Shown: positions 33,679-42,500 of the stretch, piece by piece
How positions within the stretch are numbered: position 1 is the first letter of the stretch
How the letters are laid out: each line of letters begins with the position of its first letter
Assembly (NCBI RefSeq): GCF_001420695.1
Contig: NZ_LJJB01000010.1
Coordinates: 1,975,630-2,018,129 of the forward strand
Length of the DNA: 42,500 nucleotides
Direction of reading: 5' to 3'
Source: Brevibacillus choshinensis
Lineage (GTDB): Bacteria > Bacillota > Bacilli > Brevibacillales > Brevibacillaceae
The notes under the pieces: model-generated
The model's database searches: none
Seen by the model: only the letters and a program-made list of their open reading frames with translations
Told to the model about the DNA's origin: nothing
Position numbers and translations under genes: made by a program

Positions 33679-35322
33679 ATGGATGTAAATCGTCGACAAT
33701 TTTTGACTTATCTTGGAGCAGGAACAGCGGCTTTGGCTTCAATGGCTACCGGAATTCCCGCGCTCGCAGCAGGAGGAGCTCTTTCAGGGAAAACAGCAGA
33801 CCACTTGTTCGGTCTCGAGAATCAAAAGCACAATTTCAATCCAAAATTCAAAGCCATTCATCCGACTACCCAAGACGATGTCGTATTGCCAGACGGTTAC
33901 AAATACGACGTAATTGCTTCTTATGGAGATAAAATCAACGCGGCAGGAGATACTTTTGGATTCAACAATGATTTCACCTGTTATCTGCCGATCGATGGCA
34001 AGGCTGACCACGGCCTTTTGTGGGTGAACCACGAGTATTTGGGTGAGCTGGAGCATTACGTGACTGGTTATGACTACCTGAATGCAGATCCTAGCAACAA
34101 CACACGTACCCCTGAGCAAATCCAAAAATATTTGTACGCGCTTGGCGGTTCCGTCATTGAAATTAAGAAGGAAAATGGAAAGTGGAAGCTGGTTTCCAAC
34201 TCCAAATACGGTCGTCGCGTCAGTGGTTTGACCAAGCATGCACTGACTGGTCCTGCAGCTTCGATCTCCAAAGAAGTAACAGGGACATTTGCCAACTGCT
34301 CCGGTGGTGTTACCCTCTGGAATACTGTACTCTCCTGTGAGGAAAACTTCATCGATGTAGTCGGGGATTGCAAGCTACCAGATGCCAAACACTACGGCTG
34401 GGTAATCGAGGTAGATCCGTTCGATCCGAAATCCACGCCGAAAAAACATACAGCACTGGGTCGCTTCTCTCATGAAAACACCGCAATGGTGCTGGCTCCA
34501 ACAGGCCAACTGGTGGTTTACATGGGCGATGATGCCAAAGACCAATACGTGTACAAATACGTTTCCAAAGCCAAGTTTGATCCAAAAGCGGGCAAATCCA
34601 ACTCCAAGCTGCTAGAGGAGGGTACCCTGTACGTTGCTAACTTCGGTAAAGGCAAATGGATCGCAATGGATTACGCAACAAACGAGGCACTGCAAAAAGC
34701 GAAAAACAGCGATGGCAAACCACTGTTTACTTCCCAAGCAGACGTACTGGTCAATTGCCGCGAAGCCTCCAAAGCAGTTGGAGCAACACCAATGGACCGT
34801 CCAGAAGACCTCGAGGTACACCCTATCGATGGCTCTGTCTTCATCTCGTTGACCAACAACGACAAGCACGGTAACTTCTACGGTCAAATCGTCCGACTGT
34901 TTGAAAAAGACAACAACCATGCTGGTGGAGAATTCACGTTTGAAATCTTTGCTGCGGGTGGCCCACAAAGCGGTTTTGCGGCACCGGATAACATGGCGTT
35001 CGACAGTGCAGGAAATCTGTGGGTTGTAACAGATATTTCTTCCTCTTCTATGAATAGCGGTATCTACAAAACATTTGGAAACAACGGTGTATTCTATATT
35101 CCGACAACGGGAAACAGCAAAGGTGTAGCCGCTCAGTTTGCTTCTGCTCCAGTAGGCGCTGAGATGACAGGTCCTTGGTTTACGCCAGACGAAAAAACAT
35201 TGTTCCTGTCCGTACAGCATCCAGGTGAAAACCTGAAAGGCTACGATCAGCCGACCAGCCATTGGCCAAAAGGTGGAAGCTCTGTTGCATTGCCGAGTGT
35301 GATCGCGGTAACAGGTTTCTAG
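33679..35322 (+). CDS. phoX: PhoX-family alkaline phosphatase, Tat exported
   Basis: The 547-residue protein is a PhoX/DUF839-type phosphatase. It starts with a twin-arginine signal, NRRQFLTYLG (R5, R6), a hydrophobic stretch and a likely cut after PALA near residue 30. The body shows family segments such as LLWVNHEY, CSGGVTLWNTVLSCEENF, GRFSHENTAMV and DRPEDLEVHP. Known PhoX enzymes bind iron and calcium and release phosphate from organic esters outside the cell. AAAAGGAG lies nine bases before ATG 33679. A PhoP-like box lies upstream, and tatA and tatC follow, which suggests one phosphate-starvation unit. Confidence 0.92.
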   Translation: MDVNRRQFLTYLGAGTAALASMATGIPALAAGGALSGKTADHLFGLENQKHNFNPKFKAIHPTTQDDVVLPDGYKYDVIASYGDKINAAGDTFGFNNDFTCYLPIDGKADHGLLWVNHEYLGELEHYVTGYDYLNADPSNNTRTPEQIQKYLYALGGSVIEIKKENGKWKLVSNSKYGRRVSGLTKHALTGPAASISKEVTGTFANCSGGVTLWNTVLSCEENFIDVVGDCKLPDAKHYGWVIEVDPFDPKSTPKKHTALGRFSHENTAMVLAPTGQLVVYMGDDAKDQYVYKYVSKAKFDPKAGKSNSKLLEEGTLYVANFGKGKWIAMDYATNEALQKAKNSDGKPLFTSQADVLVNCREASKAVGATPMDRPEDLEVHPIDGSVFISLTNNDKHGNFYGQIVRLFEKDNNHAGGEFTFEIFAAGGPQSGFAAPDNMAFDSAGNLWVVTDISSSSMNSGIYKTFGNNGVFYIPTTGNSKGVAAQFASAPVGAEMTGPWFTPDEKTLFLSVQHPGENLKGYDQPTSHWPKGGSSVALPSVIAVTGF

Positions 35323-35342
35323 GATAAGGAGTGTAGGCATAT

Positions 35343-35585
35343 ATGCTATCGACCATCGGGATTCCTGGGTTGATTCTGATTTTGATTATTGCGCTGGTGA
35401 TTTTCGGACCCAGCAAACTGCCGGAAATCGGTCGGGCTTTTGGTCGCACGTTGACTGAATTTAAAACAGCCGCAAAAGATTTGACGAAGGATGACGAAGA
35501 AGGCAAGGACAAGGCTGTGAAAGGATCGACTGCTGATCTTTCTGCAGCTGCGATCCAAGAAGACACGTTGAAACGAGTCAACTAA
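35343..35585 (+). CDS. tatA: Twin-arginine translocase subunit TatA
   Basis: The 80-residue protein has the TatA form: a short N-terminal membrane helix ([14 protein letters not shown]), the [20 protein letters not shown] hinge and amphipathic helix, and a charged tail. It forms the export pore with TatC. AAGGAG lies upstream of ATG 35343, and the gene starts 20 bases after phoX, so the two are likely co-transcribed. Confidence 0.94.
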   Translation: MLSTIGIPGLILILIIALVIFGPSKLPEIGRAFGRTLTEFKTAAKDLTKDDEEGKDKAVKGSTADLSAAAIQEDTLKRVN

Positions 35586-35612
35586 ACCAGTTCGAGGGGA
35601 AGGTGGTGCGTG

Positions 35613-35666
35613 ATGGAACGCATTGCCTTTTTCCTTTTGAACGCGCATGAGGAGGGTTTCGCATGA
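35613..35666 (+). CDS. Possible 17-codon leader peptide before the second tatC
   Basis: ATG 35613 opens a frame of 17 codons (MERIAFFLLNAHEEGFA) whose stop overlaps the tatC start (ATGA). GGGGAAGGTGG lies upstream. It may couple translation into tatC, or may be chance. Confidence 0.25.
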   Translation: MERIAFFLLNAHEEGFA

Positions 35667-36385
35667 GTCGAGAGATGCCGTTTCTGGAGCATTTGACTGA
35701 CCTGCGGCGCAGGCTGTTGATCGTAGCAGTGGCGCTCGTGTTGAGCGTGTTGATCTGCTTTTTGTTTGTCGATCACATTTATCAATTATTGGCGAGCCGT
35801 TCAGGAGAAAAGCTGGCGATCCTTGGTCCTGGAGATATTTTGTCGATCTATGTAAAACTGTCTGCGATTGGGGGCATTGCCTTCACGATTCCGATTGCGG
35901 CTTACCAGGCGTGGCGATTCGTCGTTCCGGCCTTACAGGAGAGGGAGCGTAAGGTGGCTTTGATGTACATCCCAGCTCTGTTCCTGCTTTTTATCCTGGG
36001 ACTTTCCTTTGCCTATTTCGTCCTGTTTCCGACGATGTATCACTTCGTACTGGGGTTGTCCAACGGGAACTTCGATCTAGTCATTACGGCAAACGACTAT
36101 TTCACGTTCATGCTCAACCTTTGCCTGCCGTTCGGGCTGCTGTTTGAGCTGCCAGTGGTCGTACTCTTTCTGAGCCATCTGGGCATTTTGAATCCGCATC
36201 GTTTGGCCAAAATGCGCAGGCCAGCTTATCTGGTGCTGTCCGTGATCTCGATTACCATCACGCCACCTGATTTCCTTTCCGATATCATGGTGATTGTTCC
36301 GTTGATCGTGCTATACGAAATTTCCATCAGCATATCACGCCTTATACACCGCAAACGCACTCGGGAAACTGCGCTTTCCGCCTAA
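35663..36385 (+). CDS. tatC: Sec-independent protein translocase TatC (second copy)
   Basis: The 240-residue protein is a second TatC, with EMPFLEHLTDLRRRL at the N terminus, six helices, the FELP loop (FGLLFELPVVVLFLSHL) and TPPDFLSDI near the end. It differs clearly from the first copy, so the two are not a recent duplication. GAGGAGGG precedes ATG 35663. It closes the phoX-tatA-tatC unit, and by analogy to the phoD-tatAd-tatCd set of B. subtilis it may be dedicated to PhoX. Confidence 0.94.
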   Translation: MSREMPFLEHLTDLRRRLLIVAVALVLSVLICFLFVDHIYQLLASRSGEKLAILGPGDILSIYVKLSAIGGIAFTIPIAAYQAWRFVVPALQERERKVALMYIPALFLLFILGLSFAYFVLFPTMYHFVLGLSNGNFDLVITANDYFTFMLNLCLPFGLLFELPVVVLFLSHLGILNPHRLAKMRRPAYLVLSVISITITPPDFLSDIMVIVPLIVLYEISISISRLIHRKRTRETALSA

Positions 36386-36388
36386 ATA

Positions 36389-36397
36389 TGGTATGAT
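36389..36397 (+). promoter_or_regulatory. Extended -10 promoter candidate for pabC
   Basis: TGGTATGAT is an extended -10 (TG, one base, TATGAT) just after the tatC stop; there is no good -35. A very similar stretch lies before folP. Confidence 0.45.
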
Positions 36398-36429
36398 GCT
36401 CTCGATCATGTTATCGGGAGAGAGCGAGC

Positions 36430-37278
36430 ATGCACGTATATGTGAATGGAACCATCTATCCGGCAGAACAAGCTTCGGTATCGGTCATGGACCATGGATT
36501 TTTATACGGGATAGGATTGTTTGAGACCTTACGCGTTTACGATCGTCGCCTGTTTTTATGGGAAGCTCATTACGCCCGGCTCTGCTCCGGGCTTTTGGCA
36601 TTGCGCATTACTCCGGCCTGGACATCTGAGGAGTTGGCAGCTGCTGTGCTGCAGACGATTGACGCCAATGGATTGTCAGATGCGTACGTGCGACTGAGTG
36701 TAACAGCTGGACCGGAAGGCGTAGGGCTCGTAGCTGATGGCTATGAACGTCCTTCGCTTTTTGTGTTTGCCAAGCCTGTGGCTCCACTCGCAGATCCGCC
36801 ACATCCGAAGCGTTTGCAGACACTGGAACTGCCGCGGCAGACGGCTGAGGGGCACCAACGCTTCAAGTCTCACAACTACCTGAACAACGCATTGGCCAAG
36901 CAAGAGCTGAGCGGAGCACCTTCTGACGTAGAGGGCTTGTTTTTGACGCATGACGGCTATTTGGCGGAAGGAATCGTCAGTAATTTGTTTTGGCTAAATC
37001 ATGATCGGTTATATACTCCCTCGCTAGAGACAGGCATCTTGGACGGGGTGACTCGGCAGCATGTCCTCTTGCTCGCCAAACGGATGGGATTACCGACAGA
37101 AGAAGGCAGGTTTCGACTGGAAGCATTACGGGAAGCTGATGAAGTGTTCGTGACGAATTCGGTTCAGGAGATCGTTCCGGTGCTTGAAATCGACGGGCAT
37201 CTAGTCACCTCGAACTACGGGAAATACACGCAGGAACTACACCGCGCCTACCGTGAGTCTATAGCGATAGGCGAGTAA
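36430..37278 (+). CDS. pabC: Aminodeoxychorismate lyase PabC
   Basis: The 282-residue protein is a class IV PLP enzyme. The PLP lysine is K146 in RFKSHNYLNN, with the family MDHGFLYGIGLFETLR opening and the LAEGIVSNLFW motif. It splits 4-amino-4-deoxychorismate into p-aminobenzoate and pyruvate, the step after PabA/PabB. A D-amino acid transaminase is the main alternative, but the pab/fol context decides. GGGAGAGAGCG lies before ATG 36430. Confidence 0.92.
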   Translation: MHVYVNGTIYPAEQASVSVMDHGFLYGIGLFETLRVYDRRLFLWEAHYARLCSGLLALRITPAWTSEELAAAVLQTIDANGLSDAYVRLSVTAGPEGVGLVADGYERPSLFVFAKPVAPLADPPHPKRLQTLELPRQTAEGHQRFKSHNYLNNALAKQELSGAPSDVEGLFLTHDGYLAEGIVSNLFWLNHDRLYTPSLETGILDGVTRQHVLLLAKRMGLPTEEGRFRLEALREADEVFVTNSVQEIVPVLEIDGHLVTSNYGKYTQELHRAYRESIAIGE

Positions 37279-37282
37279 ATTA

Positions 37283-37291
37283 TGGTATGCT
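37283..37291 (+). promoter_or_regulatory. Extended -10 promoter candidate for folP
   Basis: TGGTATGCT follows the pabC stop within five bases, in the same setting as the element before pabC (TAAAT-ATGGTATG and CATGTTA in both). A TACTAT at 37291-37296 is another possible -10. Confidence 0.35.
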
Positions 37292-37330
37292 ACTATTCAA
37301 CATGTTACGACGGAAAAGGGAGCAAAGCTC

Positions 37331-38527
37331 ATGAAGTACAATCCATTTCTGATCCATGCAGCGACTCGCGAGGAACTAGCAGCAGAGCTGACCAAAAGGG
37401 GCGTCATTTCCTCTGAAATTAAACGACTGGTGAAGTCCGATGGTACCACGCGAATTCATTTGGAGAACTTGACCAAGGAAGAAGCGGGACTGCTGCGTCA
37501 GGACATGCTGTCGGTAGGCGGTGAGGCTATTCTGGTTGATCAACCAGGCGATGCAATCACGTCCACTGCTCTGCTCCTGTCGTCTCGCTCACAGCTGGAA
37601 GCGCTACTGGAGCGTTTGGCAGAAAAAAATACGGGCTTGCGTGCGGCTTCGGCAGAGATACGGGAGGCTTTAGCTGGTCCTGAGCTGCTACGCGAGCGAC
37701 GTGAACTGGTTTGCGGGCGTCATGTTCTGCCTTTGGGTGAGCGCACATTGATCATGGGAATTTTGAATGTGACCCCTGACTCATTTTCGGACGGGGGGAA
37801 ATATGTCGATCTCGATCAGGCGTTGGCCCAAGCGCGTGCCATGGTTGAAGCGGGCGCGGATATCATCGACATCGGGGGCGAATCGACGCGACCAGGATCA
37901 GTACCGGTGAGCGAAGCGGAAGAGCTAGATCGGGTTCTGCCAGTCATTCGTATTTTGTCGCAGGAGCTGTCTGTACCGTTGTCGATTGATACGTACAAGC
38001 CAGGGGTGGCGGATCGGGCGATTCAAGCGGGAGCCCATATCGTCAACGATATTTGGGGAGCTAGACGGGACCGGCGGATGGCAGAAGTAGCTGCGCGCCA
38101 TCGAGTCCCGATCATTTTGATGCACAATCGGGAAGACACGGATTATCATGATTTCTTTGCCGATTACGTTCGAGATTTGCGAGAATCGGTCGATATCGCA
38201 CGTTCTGCAGGTGTAGAGCCAGATCAGATTGTCCTCGACCCGGGCATCGGCTTTGTCAAATCGTTGGAGCAAAATCTCGAAACGATGCGCAGACTCGATG
38301 ATTTGGTGGCATTGGGATATCCCGTTTTGCTGGCAACATCGCGAAAGAGAATGATTGGCCATGTGCTGGACCTCCCTGTTGAAGAGCGAGTGGAAGGAAC
38401 GGCTGCGACCGTCGCACTAGGTGTGACCAAGGGCTGTCATATCGTTCGGGTGCATGATGTAAAAGAAATGAAGCGCGTAGCCAAGATGATGGACGCGATG
38501 CTGAGAGGAGGCATATCTGTTGGATAA
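37331..38527 (+). CDS. folP: Dihydropteroate synthase FolP with N-terminal extension
   Basis: The 398-residue protein joins p-aminobenzoate to the pterin pyrophosphate. The TIM-barrel enzyme begins near residue 137 with TLIMGILNVTPDSFSDGG and continues with IIDIGGESTRPGS, LSIDTYKPGVADRAIQAG and a late ATSRKRMIG. The first 125 residues are extra compared with enzymes of about 280 residues, and carry no motif I know; they look soluble and helical. AAGGGAGC precedes ATG 37331. It overlaps folB by eight bases. Confidence 0.94.
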   Translation: MKYNPFLIHAATREELAAELTKRGVISSEIKRLVKSDGTTRIHLENLTKEEAGLLRQDMLSVGGEAILVDQPGDAITSTALLLSSRSQLEALLERLAEKNTGLRAASAEIREALAGPELLRERRELVCGRHVLPLGERTLIMGILNVTPDSFSDGGKYVDLDQALAQARAMVEAGADIIDIGGESTRPGSVPVSEAEELDRVLPVIRILSQELSVPLSIDTYKPGVADRAIQAGAHIVNDIWGARRDRRMAEVAARHRVPIILMHNREDTDYHDFFADYVRDLRESVDIARSAGVEPDQIVLDPGIGFVKSLEQNLETMRRLDDLVALGYPVLLATSRKRMIGHVLDLPVEERVEGTAATVALGVTKGCHIVRVHDVKEMKRVAKMMDAMLRGGISVG

Positions 38528-38891
38528 AATCTATTTCAACGGCATGTCGTTTTACGGCTATCACGGAGTGTTTGGAGCAGAAGCCGAGCTGGGGCAGCGA
38601 TTTTATGTTGATCTCGCCCTGTCACTGGATCTGTCCAAGGCAGGTGCCAGTGACGATCTCAACGACACGGTGAACTACGCTGAAATTTTTAGCTGTGTTC
38701 AAAAAATAGTGGAGGGTGAGCGGTACAACCTGGTAGAAAAGCTGACAGCGCAGATCGCAGAACGGCTGCTTGCCCAGTTCCCTTTCAGCGAGGCCAAGGT
38801 GAAGGTGACCAAGCCGAATCCGCCGATAAATGGGCATTACGAATCTGTAGCCATTGAAATGACTCGCCGGAGAGAGGATATTGGATCATGA
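38520..38891 (+). CDS. folB: Dihydroneopterin aldolase FolB
   Basis: The 123-residue protein matches FolB: IYFNGMSFYGYHGVFGAEAE at the start, a middle DTVNYAEIF and a closing VKVTKPNPPINGHYESVAIE. It converts dihydroneopterin to 6-hydroxymethyl-dihydropterin. AGAGGAGG lies eight bases before TTG 38520, inside folP. It overlaps folK by four bases (ATGA). Confidence 0.95.
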   Translation: MDKIYFNGMSFYGYHGVFGAEAELGQRFYVDLALSLDLSKAGASDDLNDTVNYAEIFSCVQKIVEGERYNLVEKLTAQIAERLLAQFPFSEAKVKVTKPNPPINGHYESVAIEMTRRREDIGS

Positions 38892-39418
38892 CAGTTTGTG
38901 CTTACCTCGCGCTTGGGTCCAACATAGGCAATCGCGAGGAGACCTTGCGAAAAGCGATCAGACAATTGCATGAACAACCAGGAATTCGCGTCTCGCGGGT
39001 ATCATTTGTATACGAAACCGATCCAGTCGGTTATGTCGATCAGGAAGCGTTCCTCAATATGGTGGTGGCTGTCGAGACAGAGCTTTCTGCGGACCAGCTT
39101 TTAGAAACGGCTCTGTCTGTAGAGAAAGAGCTGGGAAGAGTCCGAACCATTCGCTGGGGACCGCGAACCATTGATATTGATGTGCTGTTGTACGGCCAAT
39201 ATACCATCGAGAATGAGCATCTCAAGATTCCACATCCAGCGATGGCAGAGCGAGCTTTTGTATTGGTCCCTCTTCGTGATGTTTGGGAGGGCGGAGCTTT
39301 GCCTGTGTACAACCAGACGATTGATCATTTTCTATTGCAATTGGCAGAGGATCACAAGGGGGTACGTAAGTGGGGAGCAATCAATTGGGAAATCGAATCC
39401 GGTCCTTTCGAAAACTAA
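38888..39418 (+). CDS. folK: HPPK, hydroxymethyl-dihydropterin pyrophosphokinase FolK
   Basis: The 176-residue protein moves pyrophosphate from ATP to the pterin, making the FolP substrate. It shows the family ALGSNIGNREETLRKAI opening, the FLNMVVAVET segment, the metal-binding RWGPRTIDIDVLLYG and the PHPAMAERAFVLVPL stretch. Start ATG 38888 overlaps the folB stop. The small HTH gene begins inside its 3' end. Confidence 0.95.
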   Translation: MTVCAYLALGSNIGNREETLRKAIRQLHEQPGIRVSRVSFVYETDPVGYVDQEAFLNMVVAVETELSADQLLETALSVEKELGRVRTIRWGPRTIDIDVLLYGQYTIENEHLKIPHPAMAERAFVLVPLRDVWEGGALPVYNQTIDHFLLQLAEDHKGVRKWGAINWEIESGPFEN

Positions 39419-39579
39419 AGGGGTATACACAACAGTCCCTTTCGGTAAAGCTGGGAGTGTCATTATCATTTGTCGGATCGCTGGAGAGGGGTACTCGGGT
39501 GCCGACAGAACCTGTATTGCGTAAGATCGCCAGCACTTTACAGGTCGATTATGATGAATTATGTGCTATAAATAAATGA
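39370..39579 (+). CDS. Small helix-turn-helix protein (YazB-like)
   Basis: The 69-residue protein is a single HTH_3/Cro-type domain: LGNRIRSFRKLKGYTQQSLS, then the recognition helix region GVSLSFVGSLERGTRVPTE. A B. subtilis gene of the same kind (yazB) sits in the same place. GTG 39370 overlaps folK by 49 bases; TTG 39385 with GGGGAG upstream would give a 64-residue version that still holds the whole domain, and I cannot decide between them. It may regulate this cluster, but there is no evidence. Confidence 0.82.
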   Translation: MGSNQLGNRIRSFRKLKGYTQQSLSVKLGVSLSFVGSLERGTRVPTEPVLRKIASTLQVDYDELCAINK

Positions 39580-39669
39580 TGACTATTGGATAGGTCATTC
39601 CTCTCCAAGCACCCCGCTGACAACGAAGTGATGCTCGCTAGTGATGCGGGAATCAGGAGGTCGAAATAG

Positions 39670-40698
39670 ATGAAAATCGGAAATATCGAGTTGAAAAATA
39701 ATGTAGTCTTGGCGCCGATGGCTGGAGTTTGTAACCCTGCCTTTCGTTTGATTGCCAAGGAGTTTGGTACTGGTTTGGTTTGCGCCGAAATGGTTAGTGA
39801 TAAAGGGATTGTACACGGCAATAAGAAAACGATTGAAATGCTGTATGTGGACGATCGCGAAAAACCACTAAGTTTACAGATTTTTGGCGGAGACAAGGAA
39901 ACATTGGTGGAAGCGGCGAAGTATGTAGACCAACACACTAATGCAGATATCATCGACATCAATATGGGCTGTCCTGTGCCTAAAATCACGAGCTGTGACG
40001 CAGGTGCACGTCTCTTGCTCGATCCAAATAAGATCTACGAAGTGGTGTCGGCCGTAGTCGATGCAGTCGATAAACCAGTAACCGTCAAAATGAGATTGGG
40101 CTGGGATGAAGAGCACTTGTATGTCATCGACAATGCCAAGGCTGTAGAGCGTGCAGGAGGCAAGGCGATCGCCGTTCATGGTCGCACGCGTGTGCAGATG
40201 TACAAAGGGCATGCCGACTGGAGCTGGATTGGTCGCGTAAAGGAAGCAGTCTCGATTCCTGTCATTGGGAATGGTGATGTTGCGACTCCTGAAGACGCTC
40301 GTCGTATGCTGGACACTACTGGCTGCGATGGAGTGATGATCGGTCGTGCAGCACTCGGTAATCCATGGATGCTGTACCGAACCATTCAGTATCTGACTAC
40401 CGGAGAACTGGCTTCTGAACCGTCCGTACGTGAAAAGATGGATATTTGTCTGTTGCATGCGGAGAGATTGATTGCATTGAAGGGCCCGCGTGTAGGTGTT
40501 CTGGAAATGCGGAAACATGCCGCCTGGTATTTGAAAGGATTGAAAGGCTCTACTCATACCAAGAATTTGATCAATGGGGTAGAGACGGAAGAAGAGCTTC
40601 GTCGTATTTTGGTGGAGTATGTCGATTGGGTTGAAAACTACGTAGGCGATGAAGCAGAACTGTTGGAAACCGCGCAAAACGAAGCGGTTTGCTACTAG
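39670..40698 (+). CDS. dusB: tRNA-dihydrouridine synthase DusB
   Basis: The 342-residue flavoenzyme reduces uridine in tRNA D-loops. Visible are the [20 protein letters not shown] opening, [11 protein letters not shown] with the family cysteine, an [14 protein letters not shown] stretch, [16 protein letters not shown] and [24 protein letters not shown] precedes ATG 39670. The B. subtilis dus gene has the same place before lysS. Confidence 0.94.
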   Translation: MKIGNIELKNNVVLAPMAGVCNPAFRLIAKEFGTGLVCAEMVSDKGIVHGNKKTIEMLYVDDREKPLSLQIFGGDKETLVEAAKYVDQHTNADIIDINMGCPVPKITSCDAGARLLLDPNKIYEVVSAVVDAVDKPVTVKMRLGWDEEHLYVIDNAKAVERAGGKAIAVHGRTRVQMYKGHADWSWIGRVKEAVSIPVIGNGDVATPEDARRMLDTTGCDGVMIGRAALGNPWMLYRTIQYLTTGELASEPSVREKMDICLLHAERLIALKGPRVGVLEMRKHAAWYLKGLKGSTHTKNLINGVETEEELRRILVEYVDWVENYVGDEAELLETAQNEAVCY

Positions 40699-40720
40699 TT
40701 TTGATCGGTCATTCCAAACA

Positions 40721-40749
40721 TTGACAAGGGTTCCTTCATATCCTATAAT
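40721..40749 (+). promoter_or_regulatory. Consensus sigma-A promoter for greA leader
   Basis: TTGACA (40721-40726) and TATAAT (40744-40749) match the consensus fully, at exactly 17 bases. The start would be near 40756. It is the strongest promoter in the window. Confidence 0.9.
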
Positions 40750-40769
40750 ACTCCGTAATATTGGGAGCC

Positions 40770-40797
40770 AAGCTGCCAGTTCACGCTGGCAGCTTTA
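40770..40797 (+). terminator. Leader hairpin between the greA promoter and greA
   Basis: AAGCTGCCAG (40770-40779) pairs perfectly with CTGGCAGCTT (40786-40795) around a six-base loop and is followed by only one further T. It begins about 14 bases after the predicted start, so it could stop a fraction of transcripts at about 40 bases. Confidence 0.6.
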
Positions 40798-40916
40798 CCT
40801 ATGAATCCTCACATGCATTTATGATCTGCTGTATATTGTATAGAACAACTACATATAATCCTTTGTACTTTACCCAGTGCGAATGGAATCATTTTTTTAA
40901 ACGGGGGAATTGAATC

Positions 40917-41393
40917 ATGTCTGAAAAAGAAGTCATCCTTACACCAGAAGGTTTAACAAAGCTTGAACAAGAGCTTGAGGATTTGAAAACGGTTAAACGT
41001 AAGGAAGTAGCTGCACGGATTAAAGAAGCGATCAGCTTTGGTGATATTAGCGAGAACTCTGAGTACGAAGAAGCGAAAAATGAACAGGCGTTCATTGAGG
41101 GCCGCATCCTGACTCTAGAAAAAATGCTTCGCAATGCTCGCATCATCACAAACGAAGATGTTGATACCGGCGTAGTAAGTGTCGGTTCTAGAGTGAAGCT
41201 GAAAGACCTGGAGTTCGGCGATGTCGTGGATTACACGATTGTAGGTTCTGCTGAGTCTGATCCGATGAACAACAAGATTTCGAATGAGTCTCCAGTAGGC
41301 CAAGCGCTTTTGGGTAAAGCAAAAGGCGCTGTCGTAGATGTAAACGTTCCAGCCGGGACTATTCAATACGAAATTCTCGATATCAACCTGTAA
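40917..41393 (+). CDS. greA: Transcription elongation factor GreA
   Basis: The 158-residue protein has the GreA layout: an N-terminal coiled coil (residues about 10-75, with [19 protein letters not shown] and the acidic tip region [18 protein letters not shown]) and a C-terminal FKBP-like domain ([18 protein letters not shown]). It enters the RNA polymerase channel and helps cut backtracked RNA. The ribosome site GGGGG lies before ATG 40917. It is preceded by a strong promoter and leader hairpin. Confidence 0.96.
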   Translation: MSEKEVILTPEGLTKLEQELEDLKTVKRKEVAARIKEAISFGDISENSEYEEAKNEQAFIEGRILTLEKMLRNARIITNEDVDTGVVSVGSRVKLKDLEFGDVVDYTIVGSAESDPMNNKISNESPVGQALLGKAKGAVVDVNVPAGTIQYEILDINL

Positions 41394-41406
41394 GCTGTAA
41401 ACCCAT

Positions 41407-42500
<1,094 letters not shown>

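Noticed and set aside
39874-40677. Long open minus-strand frame of 267 codons
   Set aside because: It is antisense to dusB, which has clear family motifs, and has no ribosome site.

Overview
The window looks like a chromosome segment of a Gram-positive endospore-former of the Bacillales, most likely Brevibacillus or a close relative. I base this on strong purine-rich ribosome sites, frequent TTG and GTG starts, and a gene order (hslO, prsA-like, cysK, pabB, pabA, pabC, folP, folB, folK, small HTH gene, dusB, lysS) that matches the Bacillus subtilis order for this region, with some insertions. The genus is an inference; no database was searched. All confident genes read on the plus strand.

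Layout. (1) 1-268: the 3' end of a 23S rRNA gene and the operon terminator, with no 5S gene between them. (2) 336-7485: a compact Tad/Flp-type pilus locus with SAF/CpaB protein, CpaE-like ATPase, CpaF ATPase, TadB-like protein (with an apparent frameshift), TadC-like protein, a small Flp prepilin, a prepilin peptidase and two minor-pilin-like proteins. (3) 7583-9497: three genes I do not recognise. (4) 9500-17579: a second, diverged Tad-like locus. It has two ParA/CpaE-type proteins whose P-loops lack the catalytic lysine, a CpaB-like protein, an intact CpaF ATPase, two T2SF-type membrane proteins and then a run of four very small membrane or exported proteins and three larger membrane-anchored proteins. 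It has no prepilin peptidase of its own. This is the best candidate for a little-described system.

(5) 17716-18149: a DUF3870-type gene with its own promoter and a strong terminator. (6) 18332-26286: dppBCD, dppE, ykfB, ykfC and ykfD, which together import and break down murein peptides. (7) 26449-27433: a diverged sigma-70 factor. (8) 27560-30443: hslO, a membrane-anchored PrsA-like foldase and cysK with a good sigma-A promoter. (9) 30504-32648: pabB and pabA. (10) 32759-36385: a Tat export and phosphatase module (tatC, phoX, tatA, second tatC) placed between pabA and pabC, with a PhoP-box-like repeat in front of phoX. (11) 36430-40698: pabC, folP, folB, folK, a small HTH gene and dusB. (12) 40721-42500: greA behind a consensus promoter and a leader hairpin, then lysS running off the window end.

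Functional links. The pab and fol genes form one folate pathway, from chorismate to p-aminobenzoate and then dihydropteroate. The Tat module likely exports PhoX under phosphate starvation. The first pilus locus carries the only visible prepilin peptidase, which might also serve the second.
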